DNA of 35,662 nt from Muribaculaceae bacterium (GCA_029061225.1 JAIDSM010000083.1:1-35662); one strand, 5' to 3'; positions 1 to 9,101 are shown, counted from the first letter of the stretch. The notes: generated by a model not told the origin, from the letters alone. Numbers and translations: made by a program.

Positions 1-239
1 ATTGACATCTTGTGTTTAGTCAGCGACAGTTTGCCCGACATCAGCACGAAGGGGATGATGAGCAGATTGGGGAGAGCTGTCAGAAGCTGATTTTCCATCT
101 GGGTGGTATGCGGGAAAATCTTTCCGAGCGTACCCAGCATAGGGGTCACGGCCAACCCCGGGAGGTTGACTATGAGCGAGATCGACATGATGGCGCAGTA
201 GGTCATCAGTGTCATTGGGGCTTTTCCGGTCTTTATCAT
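1..239 (-). CDS. MFS transporter, N-terminal part (runs off window)
   Basis: The minus strand is open from an ATG at 239 to the window edge, giving 79 complete codons that begin MIKTGKAPMTLMTYCAIMSI. Two hydrophobic stretches are visible (about residues 8-32 and 52-66), joined by a segment with the Pro/Gly-rich LPGLAVTPMLG motif. The second helix is followed by SGKLSLTKHK, matching the loop between helices 2 and 3 of major facilitator transporters (family G-x-L-x-D-R/K type). It lies 127 bp downstream of gadC on the same strand, so it may be the last gene of the gad transcript, although a strong hairpin intervenes. The substrate cannot be deduced from this fragment. The protein is complete at its N-terminus and truncated only by the window. 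Confidence 0.7.
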   Translation of the reverse strand, partial: MIKTGKAPMTLMTYCAIMSISLIVNLPGLAVTPMLGTLGKIFPHTTQMENQLLTALPNLLIIPFVLMSGKLSLTKHKMS

Positions 240-306
240 GGCGAAATGCGATTTAAGGGGTTTATAAGGTTTAGTATGTTTAGAAGTCTAATGAGTAAGG
301 AATGTA

Positions 307-346
307 TTAAAGTCCTTAAGGTCTTTAAGGTCCTTAAGGACTTTAA
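307..346. terminator. Hairpin between gadC and the MFS gene
   Basis: Two 15-base arms (307-321 and 332-346, TTAAAGTCCTTAAGG and its complement) are perfectly inverted around a 10-base centre. Read on the minus strand this is also a run of four 9-base units ending in TTAA. It lies 20 bases past the gadC stop and probably ends or attenuates the gad transcript before the MFS gene. No clear T-run follows, so termination is an inference from position. Confidence 0.4.
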
Positions 347-366
347 TGTCTCTTTATACTATAAAC

Positions 367-1962
367 TTACTTTGAAGCAGGCTGGTCGGATTTCGCGTAG
401 TCTACAAACTTGGCTGCGTCCGGATTGTCGGCGTTTTCTGCTGCGAATTCCTGGGCTGCCTGCAGTCTTTCCTGGGCTGCCTGTGCCGAATTATCCCAGT
501 GGAACGGTACGAATGACGTTCCCATTGCATCCCATGATGGCTTCTTGAAGTGAAGGATGATAAACGGCAACACTACGAATACAATCGTACCGCCAATCAG
601 CACGCTAAACCATACTGCATTTGATCCCATCTGAATCTGTGCCGGCGGGAAGAAGCTGAAGATGAATGCGATTGCAGATCCAAGGAAACCTACACCGGCG
701 ATGAGCCACATCACTCCGTTGCCCTTCTTACCAAGACGGTAAGGACGAGGAGCATCCTTCATTGAGTAGCGGAGTTTGATCGACGATGCGAACATCAGCA
801 GGTAAGCTATCAGATAAAGGACACAGGTGAGCTGCGACAGAATCTGATAGAAGCTCTGCACAGATGGCATGAGGACCATAATGAATGAAAGGACTGTGAC
901 TGCTATACCCTGAACGTAGAGGATGTTTTTCTGCACTCCGTTCTTGTTGGTCTTCTGGAAGAACTTAGGCAGATAGCCTGCCTGTCCTACTGCGAATACA
1001 CCTTTTGAAGGACCTGCTACCCAAGTCAATACGCCTGCGAGCACTCCGAATGCAAGGGCGATCGCAATGATGGGAGCAAACCATTTCATATGAAGGGCTC
1101 CGAAATAGTTGTCGAAGCCTACAAGAAGGCTCTGTACGAGGTTGATGTCCTTAGCCGGGATGATGACTCCGAGTGAATATGTGCCGAGGATAAAGATGGC
1201 GACGGTAGCGAGCGCGCCTATTATCACTGCTTTAGGATAATTGACGGTAGGGTTCTTGATTTCCCTTACGTGGATGCCCGACATCTCCATGCCTGCGTAG
1301 AAGAGGAAGATAGAGACGGCAAGAATGATATTGTTGAAGTTTGAGAAATCAGGTATGAAGCTTCCGTGCCAATCCATCTGTGATTTGCCACCTGTAGCAA
1401 GGTATACGATGGCGCAGACCACGAGGATGATTACTGGGATGATGGTGCCGACGATACCGCCGATCTTCGATACCTTTCCTACCCATCCCATACCTTTAAG
1501 CGAGATGAAGGTCGCTATCCAGTATATTGCCAGCACCACTGCTATAGTGTAATACTTGTTGGCGGCGAGATGCGCGTCATATATGTGGTCCATGCCGATG
1601 AATGCGAGCGATACGGCGCCGAAGGTAAGCACTGTAGGAAACCATATCGTGCTCTCGATCCATTGCAGCCAGATGCCGAGGAAGCCTAACTTGTCGCCGT
1701 ATGCCTCGCCCACCCAGCGGAACATACCTCCCTGCTGGTAGGGGAACATCGCGGCCAGCTCGGCGGCCACCAGCGATACAGGGATGAGGAAGACTACTGC
1801 AGCGAAAATATAGTAGAATGCGGAGCTTACGCCATACTCGGCTTCCGCCGGGAGCCCACGGAGCGATACCACCGCTACGATGTTCATTATGATAAGGGTG
1901 AAGACCCCCATCTTGGCCGCCTTCTTGACGGGCGACGTTGTCTGTGCGGATGAAGTAGCCAT
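367..1962 (-). CDS. gadC: Glutamate/GABA antiporter GadC
   Basis: A 531-residue APC-superfamily transporter, close to the length of E. coli GadC (511). It exchanges external glutamate for the GABA made by GadB, exporting a proton equivalent; location is the inner membrane. About twelve hydrophobic segments are visible. The first contains the VSLRGLPAEAEYG motif (about residues 33-45), where GadC-type proteins have the substrate-site glycines. FPYQQGGMFRWVGEA (about 73-87) is the conserved segment after helix 2. The hydrophilic tail after residue 480 (PFHWDNSAQAAQERL...) corresponds to the region that forms the pH-sensitive C-plug in E. coli GadC. The ATG at 1962 is followed by a short polar N-terminus typical of the family. 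It is downstream of glsA and gadB on the same strand, which fixes the function better than the fold alone. Confidence 0.9.
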   Translation of the reverse strand: MATSSAQTTSPVKKAAKMGVFTLIIMNIVAVVSLRGLPAEAEYGVSSAFYYIFAAVVFLIPVSLVAAELAAMFPYQQGGMFRWVGEAYGDKLGFLGIWLQWIESTIWFPTVLTFGAVSLAFIGMDHIYDAHLAANKYYTIAVVLAIYWIATFISLKGMGWVGKVSKIGGIVGTIIPVIILVVCAIVYLATGGKSQMDWHGSFIPDFSNFNNIILAVSIFLFYAGMEMSGIHVREIKNPTVNYPKAVIIGALATVAIFILGTYSLGVIIPAKDINLVQSLLVGFDNYFGALHMKWFAPIIAIALAFGVLAGVLTWVAGPSKGVFAVGQAGYLPKFFQKTNKNGVQKNILYVQGIAVTVLSFIMVLMPSVQSFYQILSQLTCVLYLIAYLLMFASSIKLRYSMKDAPRPYRLGKKGNGVMWLIAGVGFLGSAIAFIFSFFPPAQIQMGSNAVWFSVLIGGTIVFVVLPFIILHFKKPSWDAMGTSFVPFHWDNSAQAAQERLQAAQEFAAENADNPDAAKFVDYAKSDQPASK

Positions 1963-2011
1963 AATAATGAGGTTTTAATAATTAGTGAAATGTGAGAAGT
2001 CTCAGGATATT

Positions 2012-2047
2012 TCGAGATTAATCATGATTAATCGGGATTAATCTCGA
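2012..2047. repeat. Decamer repeat/hairpin after glsA
   Basis: On the minus strand, just past the glsA stop, 10-base units ending in GATTAA are repeated (TCCCGATTAA, TCATGATTAA). The outer parts (2012-2022 TCGAGATTAAT and 2037-2047) are exact inverted repeats of 11 bases. It sits in the 89-bp glsA-gadC spacer and may act as an mRNA processing or attenuation structure. The function is unknown. Confidence 0.45.
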
Positions 2048-2051
2048 TAAA

Positions 2052-3017
2052 TTAATCGACAATTGTGACCTTGTCTCCATTGAAGATTCCGAGCCCAAGC
2101 TTCTGCATGAAGTATTTGATGGCTGCCTGAGCCTTGACCGAGTTGCCGGCGTCGTCAAGCGGCGGTGCGAAAGCCGCTATTCCGAAGAGTCCGGGCATCA
2201 CGCCCATAACTCCGCCTCCTACACCGGTCTTGGCCGGAATTCCCGACGTGTAGAGCCAGTCGCCTGTATGCTGATAGAAACCTACGCTCGCGATCATTGT
2301 GGTGATCTTAGGTGATATTTCCGGGTCGAAGACCTGCTTCTTTGTCACGGGATTCATTCCTCCGTTGGCGATGGTGGCGCCCATGACTGCCAATTGCGAA
2401 GAAGTGATGCCGAGCGAGCACTGTCGGGTATAGAGGTCAAGGCTCATGTCTACGTCATCGTAGATACGGTTGTAGTTTTTCAGCAGCCATGAGATCGCCC
2501 GGTTGTTGAAGTTGGTGGCTGTCTCGCTTTCATAAAGTTCGTCGATAAGTTCCGGGGCGGATCCGCAGAGTGCTGTGATGTTTTCTGTGATTGCCTTCCA
2601 CTTGTCTTCAGAATCTCCCTGAGGCGCCACCATAGAGCACGCAGAAATCGCTCCCGCGTTGACGAGCGGAGTCGATGGATGGTCGTTTTCCAGAAGGATG
2701 GCGAAAATGGAATTGAAAGGAAGGCCGGTGGCGTCCGCGCCGATCTGCTTCAGAACTCCGGCAGGAGTATGCTGGATCATCGCGAGGATAGCTGTCGGCA
2801 CTTTAGATACGGATTCGATACCGAACTTATATTCGGTATCACCGAAATTGAAGCATGTGCCGTCGGCCAATGTGACGCTGAGTCCGAACAGGTCGGGATC
2901 TATATTGGCGAGATAGGGGATATAGTGGGCGTTAAGTCCTCCCTTTATATCCTTCGATGCCTCGTATGCCTCCTGTGCGGCCTGCTGTATCTGGGATTTG
3001 GTGATGGTTTTTTCCAT
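2052..3017 (-). CDS. glsA: Glutaminase A
   Basis: A 321-residue serine-dependent glutaminase of the beta-lactamase-like fold (usual length about 305-310). It hydrolyses glutamine to glutamate and ammonia in the cytoplasm. The catalytic S-x-x-K motif is S69-V-S-K72 in GIESVSKVP. Other family landmarks are NAGAI (about residue 121), NFNNRA, YTRQCS and GIPAKTGVGGGVMGV near residue 270, where the family has its K-T/S-G-like strand. It lies between gadB and gadC on the same strand. In E. coli YbaS with GadC gives glutamine-based acid resistance by releasing ammonia, which takes up protons, and this gene would also feed glutamate to GadB. The start ATG at 3017 gives a normal N-terminus with no signal peptide. 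Confidence 0.93.
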   Translation of the reverse strand: MEKTITKSQIQQAAQEAYEASKDIKGGLNAHYIPYLANIDPDLFGLSVTLADGTCFNFGDTEYKFGIESVSKVPTAILAMIQHTPAGVLKQIGADATGLPFNSIFAILLENDHPSTPLVNAGAISACSMVAPQGDSEDKWKAITENITALCGSAPELIDELYESETATNFNNRAISWLLKNYNRIYDDVDMSLDLYTRQCSLGITSSQLAVMGATIANGGMNPVTKKQVFDPEISPKITTMIASVGFYQHTGDWLYTSGIPAKTGVGGGVMGVMPGLFGIAAFAPPLDDAGNSVKAQAAIKYFMQKLGLGIFNGDKVTIVD

Positions 3018-3039
3018 AGTATCGAATAAGGTATGGAAT

Positions 3040-3074
3040 CAGCGGCCATAGACCTCAATGGCCTACGGCCGCTG
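3040..3074 (+). terminator. Terminator-like hairpin in the gadB-glsA spacer, T-run on the plus strand
   Basis: CAGCGGCC (3040-3047) pairs with GGCCGCTG (3067-3074), and the T-run (TCTTTTTTG) follows on the plus strand, opposite to the gad genes. An alternative inner pairing, GGCCAT (3044-3049) with ATGGCC (3058-3063), shares bases with the outer stem, so the two stems exclude each other. On the gad mRNA this could be a switchable leader for glsA; on the plus strand it could stop antisense transcription. Neither role is shown. Confidence 0.4.
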
Positions 3075-3119
3075 ATCTTTTTTGTTGTCTTTATAATTCC
3101 TTGTGTTCAGTCGAAAGTC

Positions 3120-3147
3120 TTACAACTCACAACTTATAACTCATAAC
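3120..3147 (-). repeat. Stop-ending heptad array after gadB (4 units)
   Basis: Read on the gadB strand, the native TGA is followed with no gap by GTTATGA, GTTATAA, GTTGTGA and GTTGTAA. Each unit ends in a stop triplet and is in register with the native stop. The same consensus, GTTRTRA, is found after fklB. Confidence 0.75.
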
Positions 3148-4575
3148 TCACTTCCCGGTGTGATTGAACATCGAGCTCTTCAGAGGAATGTTCTTCTCCA
3201 TCGCGATGCGGGTGGGAGTAGGATATTCAAGCTTGTTAAGCTCGTTGACTGCAAACTGGATGTCTGAGAGAAGCTGGTCGGCCATATCGCGGCTGAATCC
3301 CTGCTTGCAGAGCACACGCATGACAATCATCTGCTCGATATTTGCCGGCATAGCGTAGGCAGGTACCATCCAGCCTTTCTGTGCGAGCTTGTCCTGCAGG
3401 TCGTAGAGTGTCCATTTTGCAGTGGCCTGGAAATCGGGCTTCATACGCCATACGAAGATCGGGTTGGGAAGTTCTTCGTCGGCATAAGGCATGAAGGGTT
3501 CCATAGCTGCCACCTGTTCCTTGAGATAACGGGCTACCATCAGTGAGTTGTACTGGATGTTCTTGTAACCTTCGAATCCGAGGCGGATGAACTGATAGTA
3601 CTGTCCGAGGATCTGGGCTGCAGGACGAGAGTAGTTGAGGCCTACCTGCGTCACTTCGGCGCCGAGATAATCTACCGTAAATGCCATGTCGTCGGGGAGA
3701 TACTGTTTGTCTTTCCATACTACCCAGCCGAGGCCCGGATATACGAGGCCGAACTTGTGGCCTGAGGTGCTGATGCTCAATACCCATTTCAGACGGAAGT
3801 CCCATTTCTTCTCGGGGAATAGGAAGGGGAGGATAAAGCCGCCTGATGCTGCGTCGATATGGATGCAGACCTCATTGCCGGTCTCGGCATTAAACTTGTC
3901 AAGGGCTGCGTCGAGAGCCTCTACATCGTCGTTAAGGCCGGTCCATGTCACTCCCTGGATAGGAACTACACAGATCGTGTTCTCGTCGCAGAGCTTGATG
4001 GCTGCGTCTACGTCGAGGGTTGGATGTTCTGTGGTCAGAGGCACGAGCCGCATCTCTACGTCCCAGAAGTTGCAGAACTTTTCCCATACGACCTGATAGC
4101 CTGTCGACATTACGAGGTTCGGCTTATCGTAGGGCTTGCCTGCTTTCTTGCGGCGGTCTTTCCATCTCTTGAGAGCTGCAAGCGCGCCGAGCATACATGC
4201 CTCGGAAGATCCGATGGCGAGAGCGCCGGCCTTCCACTTGTTGGTCTCAGGTGTGTTCCATAGGTTGGCCACGATGTTGATACACTTCTGGCACATCACT
4301 GCGATACGCGGATACTCGGTCTCATCGATGTAGTTGATGTTGATTGCCTCGTTCATCAGCTTGGTGGCATAGTCGTCCATGTAGGTGGTCACGAATGTCG
4401 CGAGGTTAAGTCTCGGCTGGGTCTGGGCGAAAGTCTCGTCCTTTACCATTTCGTAGGCTACTTCCGGAGTGGTCGGGCCGTCGGGAATCTTCTCTACTGG
4501 TGCTGGTTTCAGCATTGCATTCTGGCCAAAAGCCTCGCTTTTGGCGTCGCCGAAGCGATAGGTCGGATCAATCAT
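3148..4575 (-). CDS. gadB: Glutamate decarboxylase
   Basis: A 475-residue group II PLP-dependent decarboxylase, close in length to E. coli GadA/B (466). It converts glutamate to GABA and CO2, consuming a cytoplasmic proton. The PLP-binding lysine is K274 in STSGHKFGLVYPG, with H273 before it. HIDAASGGF (D241) supplies the aspartate that contacts the PLP ring nitrogen. IGSSEACMLGALA (about 121-133) is the cofactor-phosphate region. The C-terminus contains FNHTGK, recalling the C-terminal His-Thr that closes the active site at neutral pH in E. coli GadB. It is first in the gadB-glsA-gadC gene set. No convincing TAnnTTTG box was found on the minus strand in the 4576-4800 upstream region, so its promoter stays unassigned. 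Confidence 0.95.
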   Translation of the reverse strand: MIDPTYRFGDAKSEAFGQNAMLKPAPVEKIPDGPTTPEVAYEMVKDETFAQTQPRLNLATFVTTYMDDYATKLMNEAININYIDETEYPRIAVMCQKCINIVANLWNTPETNKWKAGALAIGSSEACMLGALAALKRWKDRRKKAGKPYDKPNLVMSTGYQVVWEKFCNFWDVEMRLVPLTTEHPTLDVDAAIKLCDENTICVVPIQGVTWTGLNDDVEALDAALDKFNAETGNEVCIHIDAASGGFILPFLFPEKKWDFRLKWVLSISTSGHKFGLVYPGLGWVVWKDKQYLPDDMAFTVDYLGAEVTQVGLNYSRPAAQILGQYYQFIRLGFEGYKNIQYNSLMVARYLKEQVAAMEPFMPYADEELPNPIFVWRMKPDFQATAKWTLYDLQDKLAQKGWMVPAYAMPANIEQMIVMRVLCKQGFSRDMADQLLSDIQFAVNELNKLEYPTPTRIAMEKNIPLKSSMFNHTGK

Positions 4576-4778
4576 AGCAATTAAGATTTTAATAAGTTGA
4601 TAAATTATGATAAGTCTCCCGTACGCACACGTCAGAGATCAGATCCCGTTAAGGCGACCGCCAAGGTATGAATAAAAGAGTTGTGTTCTCTTCTTTATAA
4701 TTATGCAAGATAAACAAGGTAATATTCAAATAGTTTGTGAATTTTTCATAAAAAGTAAGAAAAAATATATGCCGGAAT

Positions 4779-4810
4779 GTTGGTGATATGGAAAATTAAT
4801 CGTAACTTTG
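4779..4810 (+). promoter_or_regulatory. Bacteroidetes promoter for the VWA gene
   Basis: GTTG (4779-4782) and TAACTTTG (4803-4810) are separated by 20 bases, matching the TTTG-N19/20-TAnnTTTG form used by the Bacteroidetes primary sigma factor. It lies 68 bp before the VWA start. The rest of the 4576-4877 spacer is AT-rich with no other gene. Confidence 0.6.
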
Positions 4811-4877
4811 CCAAAGTGGCGGCACGCCTAGATACCTTGGTAATTAATTAAAATTGAAAATAGGTATAACATGTGAT

Positions 4878-5513
4878 ATGAGAAGACTTCCGGTATACAT
4901 ACTTATCGACACCTCAGGCTCCATGAAGGGGGAGCCTATCGAGTCAGTCAAGGTAGGACTCGAGGCAATGATCTCAAGCCTGCGTCAGGATCCCTTCGCT
5001 TTGGAGTCGGCATGCATCAGCATCATTACGTTTGACAAGGACGTGAAGTGCATTCTGCCTCTGACTCCTGTCGAAGACCTTCAGCTGCCTGAAATCACCA
5101 CTCCCGATTCAGGCCCTACACATACGGGAGCGGCCCTGAAGATGCTGATACAGCAGGTGGATAAGGAGGTGCAGCTCAGTACTCCCGACCGGAAGGGAGA
5201 CTGGATGCCCCTGCTCTTTCTTCTGACCGACGGCAAGCCATCGGATATTCAGGAATACAACAATATACTTCCGGAGGTGAAACGACGCAAATTCGCGGGC
5301 ATAGTGGCATGCGCTGCCGGCATGAAGGCAAATCCCGAACCGCTTAAGAAACTTACCGACCAGGTGTATACTCTGGATACTCTCGACAGCGCCGGATTCA
5401 AGAAATTCTTTAAATGGGTCTCAGACTCGATCGGGGTAGGAAACAGGAGTATCGGTTCTCCTACCGATCTTGAGCTTCCGCCTCCCCCGGAAGAAGTGAA
5501 CCTTATCGTCTGA
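4878..5513 (+). CDS. TerY-like von Willebrand factor A domain protein
   Basis: A 211-residue cytoplasmic VWA protein starting MRRLPVYILIDTSGSM. The metal-ion-dependent adhesion site is complete: D-T-S-G-S at residues 10-14, a Thr in the GPTHTGAAL segment, and FLLTDGKP for the final Asp. I chose the ATG at 4878 because TerY proteins characteristically begin MRRLPVY at this point. An in-frame TTG at 4854 would add eight residues with no family counterpart. The Pro-rich tail (ELPPPPEEV) is typical of TerY. In tellurite-resistance-type clusters TerY is accompanied by a PP2C phosphatase and a kinase, but none is adjacent here and it sits alone between gadB and the AsmA gene. Its binding partner is unknown; the name rests on the VWA sequence only. 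Confidence 0.8.
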   Translation: MRRLPVYILIDTSGSMKGEPIESVKVGLEAMISSLRQDPFALESACISIITFDKDVKCILPLTPVEDLQLPEITTPDSGPTHTGAALKMLIQQVDKEVQLSTPDRKGDWMPLLFLLTDGKPSDIQEYNNILPEVKRRKFAGIVACAAGMKANPEPLKKLTDQVYTLDTLDSAGFKKFFKWVSDSIGVGNRSIGSPTDLELPPPPEEVNLIV

Positions 5514-5551
5514 CTTTCCAAAGCTATCAATTATGCATTATGAATTCCTGC

Positions 5552-5593
5552 TTAAGACTTAAGACTCAAGACTCAAGACTTAAGACTTAAGAC
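5552..5593 (-). repeat. Stop-ending heptad array after the AsmA gene (6 units)
   Basis: On the minus strand, four bases after the TAA of the AsmA-like gene, there are six units of GTCTTAA or GTCTTGA. Each ends in a stop triplet. The register is shifted by the GAAA between the native stop and the first unit. The spacer separates convergent genes (VWA and AsmA-like). Confidence 0.75.
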
Positions 5594-5597
5594 TTTC

Positions 5598-8500
5598 TTA
5601 AAATATCCAGAAGCGTTTGTGCTTTTTCTTTTTCTTCTCCTGCTTCTTCTCAGAGGCAGGAGATTGTTTTTGTGCGGGTGCGTCCAGCAGTCCTTCCTCA
5701 ATGAGGCGGAGAGAGTCGGCGGCCGTCAGGCCCGGATCGGGGACTGCGTTCCAGTCTGCGGGCTTCGCTATCTTAAGCTTGGCGAAGCGTGAGTTGCGCA
5801 CTCCACGACGGAATACACCTTCTATCTGGTCGAGCAGGTTGATACGTGCGTTGTTGACCACGTCCACACTCTCTATCACGGAGTCTTCCTTGAATTTTGC
5901 TCCGCCGAAACGGACTTTGTATTTTTTAGGATTACCGGATACCGTGACTCCGAACTTGAAGGGCAGGGGAGACTTAAGGACCGCGAGGTGATAATCAAAG
6001 TCCATGGCCATGTTGTTGGAGCCGTAGATGCCGAGGCGGTAGCGGTCTATATTGAAGGCGAAGGGGTATACCCTCATAAGTCCTCCCTCAACTGTCATCT
6101 CTACGCTCAGGCTATGTATGGTATTGTCGGCCTTGTTCTTGAATCCGAGCCATTTGCCGAGCGTCCGGTATTTTTCCGGATCTATGAAGGCGAGATTGTC
6201 GCCCGTGATGCGTATGGCTGCGTCGAGCGAGGGAAGGTTGAGGTTCATTCCCGAGTCGATACGGCAGGTCGCGGCGATATTGGCTCCGATTATTCCCGAG
6301 AAGTCATGCATCAGCGGAGTTATGGAGTCGATGGCCGGAACCATCTTGACGAATTTGGCTATGTCGAAATCATTGATCTGCATTCCGAATCCGAAATGCA
6401 TGTCGCGCGGGTTGGGCGCTGAGTATAGGGCCGACAGCGATAGATTGCCGGCCTCCGAGTCTGCCTTGAGGTCGTGGAGGTTTACCGCTCCGTCATACAC
6501 TAAAAGGTCCGCTCCCATATCCTGCATGTCGACGTCGCTGTATAGGAGTCTATGTGCCTGGATCTTAAGGTTGGCGTCGATATTTACCGGTATCAGCACC
6601 GGAGAGTTTTTCCCCGGTCCGGCCTTCGACAGAGCATCGAGACGTTCGGCCAGGGTCTTATCGTCTTTTGCCTTGATGTCAGCCTTGCCGTGTCTGCGGT
6701 CGGAGGCATAAGACGCTCCGGTGAATATGCTTGCAGAGATCTCGTTGATGTCGATGGTGTCGCTGAGCAGTGAGAAGTTGGCCTTCAGGTTGTTGTCTGT
6801 CTTGGATGTGAGGGCGCGACGCACGTTGGAGACGAGTCCTGACATTGCGATGTCTGATGCTCCGGCTCGCAGGGAAATGTTGGATATTCTTACAGAATCA
6901 TTGTCGAAGCGGAGCGCGAGGGTGGAGATATGGTTTTTCAGCGGAAACATTGGAGTGAGCAGACGGGCGTTGTTGCTGTTGACCGTTCCCCATAGCTTCC
7001 ACTCGTTAAGAAACCTCTGAAACTGCGGAGTAAGGTTCCACACGAGCATTTCGTCGTCATCCGCGCCTTCGGCGGTGTAGACTCTTTTAGTATGGTGTTT
7101 GCGATGTGTGCGCTTGTAGTAGACGTATTTATGCACTGCCGCAGGGGAGATGTAGGCATATTCCCTGTGCTCCCTCGGCTTATGCGTTGCGTCTTTTTTC
7201 TTGGGTAGGGACTTCTCTTTGTATAGAGATGCCTTGACCTTGGTGTCGTTGATCAGAAACCTGTCGGAAAGTGTTCCGGCAGATACGTTGCCTATGAGCA
7301 GGTCGGTGGATATCTGCGGTATTGGTCCTATACCCTTCTTAGGCTGCAGATTGACAGGACCGCTTATATTGCGGATGCGGGCTCCGGCTCCGTCTGTTAT
7401 AGATGTGATGTTAAACTGTCCTACCTTAAGTTTGGCGGCTACAGGACACATGAGGGTGGTGTCGGGCTTGCCTTTGGAGGCGTCGAATCCTGCGGTGAGC
7501 GATACGGAGCGGAATGCCAGGTCAATGCCGCTGACGAGGACTGTGGTGGTGTCGACGTCTATCTTTGCGTTCTGGATCGGAATGCCATTTACAATTGTAT
7601 GTTTTTCAAGGTCTATGTTGACATTTCTTGCTTCAACCAGTTTGGTGGTGTCGGCCGTAAGAAAATAGAAGTTCTTGGCTTTGACCGTACCGTATGCTGA
7701 GAGTTGGTGCAGTTTTTCAGGCTTGAACATGGAGGTGCTCCCCCTGACTACCAAGTCGGTAGTGATCACTCCGGCTATGTAGCCGGGTATCTTTTCGAGC
7801 AGTAGCGGCGGAAGATCTCGGATATCGACCGTGCCCCCTATATATGCATGGAAGACAGGGTCGGAGAATGGTGTGGATATGTTGGCTCCTGCCATAAACT
7901 GGGTTCCTGGTCCGGCTATGGTAAAGTTCTTGATGTCTATGGTAGTCTGGTCAGGAAGATTGGCCACGGTATTCACAAGCACATCAAGGGTGATGTCCTT
8001 AAGGTGGGCGGGTCCGTAATTGAGGTTTGAACGCTTTACGGAAACCTGTATCTTTGAAGAAGGAAGCGTGTCGGTGGCAAGATTCATCGGAGCGGTAAGC
8101 TCAAACTTTCCGCCGATCGCCATATCTGTGGAGAAGTAGGGGGCATAGAGTCGGTGTTCCTGACGGATGGAATCGGGGAGCAGTGTCAGGATATCGGAGA
8201 GTGCTACCGGAGAGAGGTCAACCTTGGCTTTGCGGACTATCGGGTTTTCCGTGAGGTCAATTTCTCCTGAGACAATCGCCTTTATGAATGCACCCCGAAG
8301 CTCCATCTCGTCCATGGCTACGAGCCCCGGCTCCGCAGGATTCCAGTAGATCTTGCCGTTGAGTCCGAACTCAATCTCGTTGAGATTGGTCATAAGGGTG
8401 GCCTGTGGAGAAGTGACGTTACCATTGATTTTGAGGCGGTAGGTGGGTTGTTTTTCTCCGTCTACGGTTGCATCCGTCAGAAGCATGACTGAAGCCGAAA

Positions 8501-9074
8501 TGGAATCGGCTGCGTTGTAGAAGCGTATTTCCTTGGGGTCGGAGAGTGAAAAACGGTTGATGCGGAAGCCCGGAATCTTGCCTTTTGCGGATGTGTCTGT
8601 GGTGTCGGTCGGAAGGTTTAAGATGGCGTAATTCGGTTTGCCGTCATGGGCTATCACGAGGTTTACGCTGAGTCCCCGGAGGGCGACATCACGCAGGGAG
8701 AGCTCGTTGTCTACGATAAGGCGCTTGATGTCGATCGATCCGCTTAGATGTGAAAGGGAGAGAAGGGAGTCGGCATATTGCGGAAGAAGTCCGCGTTGTT
8801 CATTCGATAGGGAGTCGAAAGCGTGGGATATGACTGTGAGGCTGTCGAGCTCTATGCCTAAGATCGGGAAATGCGGATTGAATGCGAGACGCAGATCGCC
8901 GATAGTCACATCACCGTCAACATAGTCTTTGGCCATCCTCTCTATCATCGGGGCGAGGTATTTGGAGTCGATGAATTTAACGGCGCATACAAGCAGGACA
9001 CTCACGGCCACCACGAGGCCTACGAGAGTCCAGCCAGCTATCTTTAGCGTTTTCACCACTGCCGAGCCTGCCAT
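5598..9074 (-). CDS. AsmA-like inner-membrane-anchored protein
   Basis: A 1158-residue protein with one N-terminal membrane helix (about residues 9-32, LKIAGWTLVGLVVAVSVLLV) and a long periplasmic part made mainly of beta-rich AsmA/DUF-type repeats. Recurring patterns such as 'SGxIDIKRLIVDN', 'LNLPSLDAAIRITGDNLAF' and the late 'GLMRVYPFAFNIDRYRLGIYGS' segment are typical of Bacteroidetes AsmA proteins. These belong to the bridge-like lipid-transfer group related to TamB and YhdP, so a role in outer-membrane lipid homeostasis or assembly is an inference. A basic His/Lys/Tyr-rich insert is present near residue 640-680, and the C-terminus is lysine-rich (EKKQEKKKKKHKRFW). It is transcribed from its own promoter and is convergent with the VWA gene. 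Confidence 0.8.
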   Translation of the reverse strand: MAGSAVVKTLKIAGWTLVGLVVAVSVLLVCAVKFIDSKYLAPMIERMAKDYVDGDVTIGDLRLAFNPHFPILGIELDSLTVISHAFDSLSNEQRGLLPQYADSLLSLSHLSGSIDIKRLIVDNELSLRDVALRGLSVNLVIAHDGKPNYAILNLPTDTTDTSAKGKIPGFRINRFSLSDPKEIRFYNAADSISASVMLLTDATVDGEKQPTYRLKINGNVTSPQATLMTNLNEIEFGLNGKIYWNPAEPGLVAMDEMELRGAFIKAIVSGEIDLTENPIVRKAKVDLSPVALSDILTLLPDSIRQEHRLYAPYFSTDMAIGGKFELTAPMNLATDTLPSSKIQVSVKRSNLNYGPAHLKDITLDVLVNTVANLPDQTTIDIKNFTIAGPGTQFMAGANISTPFSDPVFHAYIGGTVDIRDLPPLLLEKIPGYIAGVITTDLVVRGSTSMFKPEKLHQLSAYGTVKAKNFYFLTADTTKLVEARNVNIDLEKHTIVNGIPIQNAKIDVDTTTVLVSGIDLAFRSVSLTAGFDASKGKPDTTLMCPVAAKLKVGQFNITSITDGAGARIRNISGPVNLQPKKGIGPIPQISTDLLIGNVSAGTLSDRFLINDTKVKASLYKEKSLPKKKDATHKPREHREYAYISPAAVHKYVYYKRTHRKHHTKRVYTAEGADDDEMLVWNLTPQFQRFLNEWKLWGTVNSNNARLLTPMFPLKNHISTLALRFDNDSVRISNISLRAGASDIAMSGLVSNVRRALTSKTDNNLKANFSLLSDTIDINEISASIFTGASYASDRRHGKADIKAKDDKTLAERLDALSKAGPGKNSPVLIPVNIDANLKIQAHRLLYSDVDMQDMGADLLVYDGAVNLHDLKADSEAGNLSLSALYSAPNPRDMHFGFGMQINDFDIAKFVKMVPAIDSITPLMHDFSGIIGANIAATCRIDSGMNLNLPSLDAAIRITGDNLAFIDPEKYRTLGKWLGFKNKADNTIHSLSVEMTVEGGLMRVYPFAFNIDRYRLGIYGSNNMAMDFDYHLAVLKSPLPFKFGVTVSGNPKKYKVRFGGAKFKEDSVIESVDVVNNARINLLDQIEGVFRRGVRNSRFAKLKIAKPADWNAVPDPGLTAADSLRLIEEGLLDAPAQKQSPASEKKQEKKKKKHKRFWIF

Positions 9075-9101
9075 TCCTTAAGATTGATTAAGATTTATTT
9101 G

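Noticed and set aside
3236..3805. 189-residue minus-strand frame inside gadB
   Set aside because: It is the shifted frame of a well-conserved glutamate decarboxylase, with Arg/Pro/Ser-rich composition typical of shadow translation.
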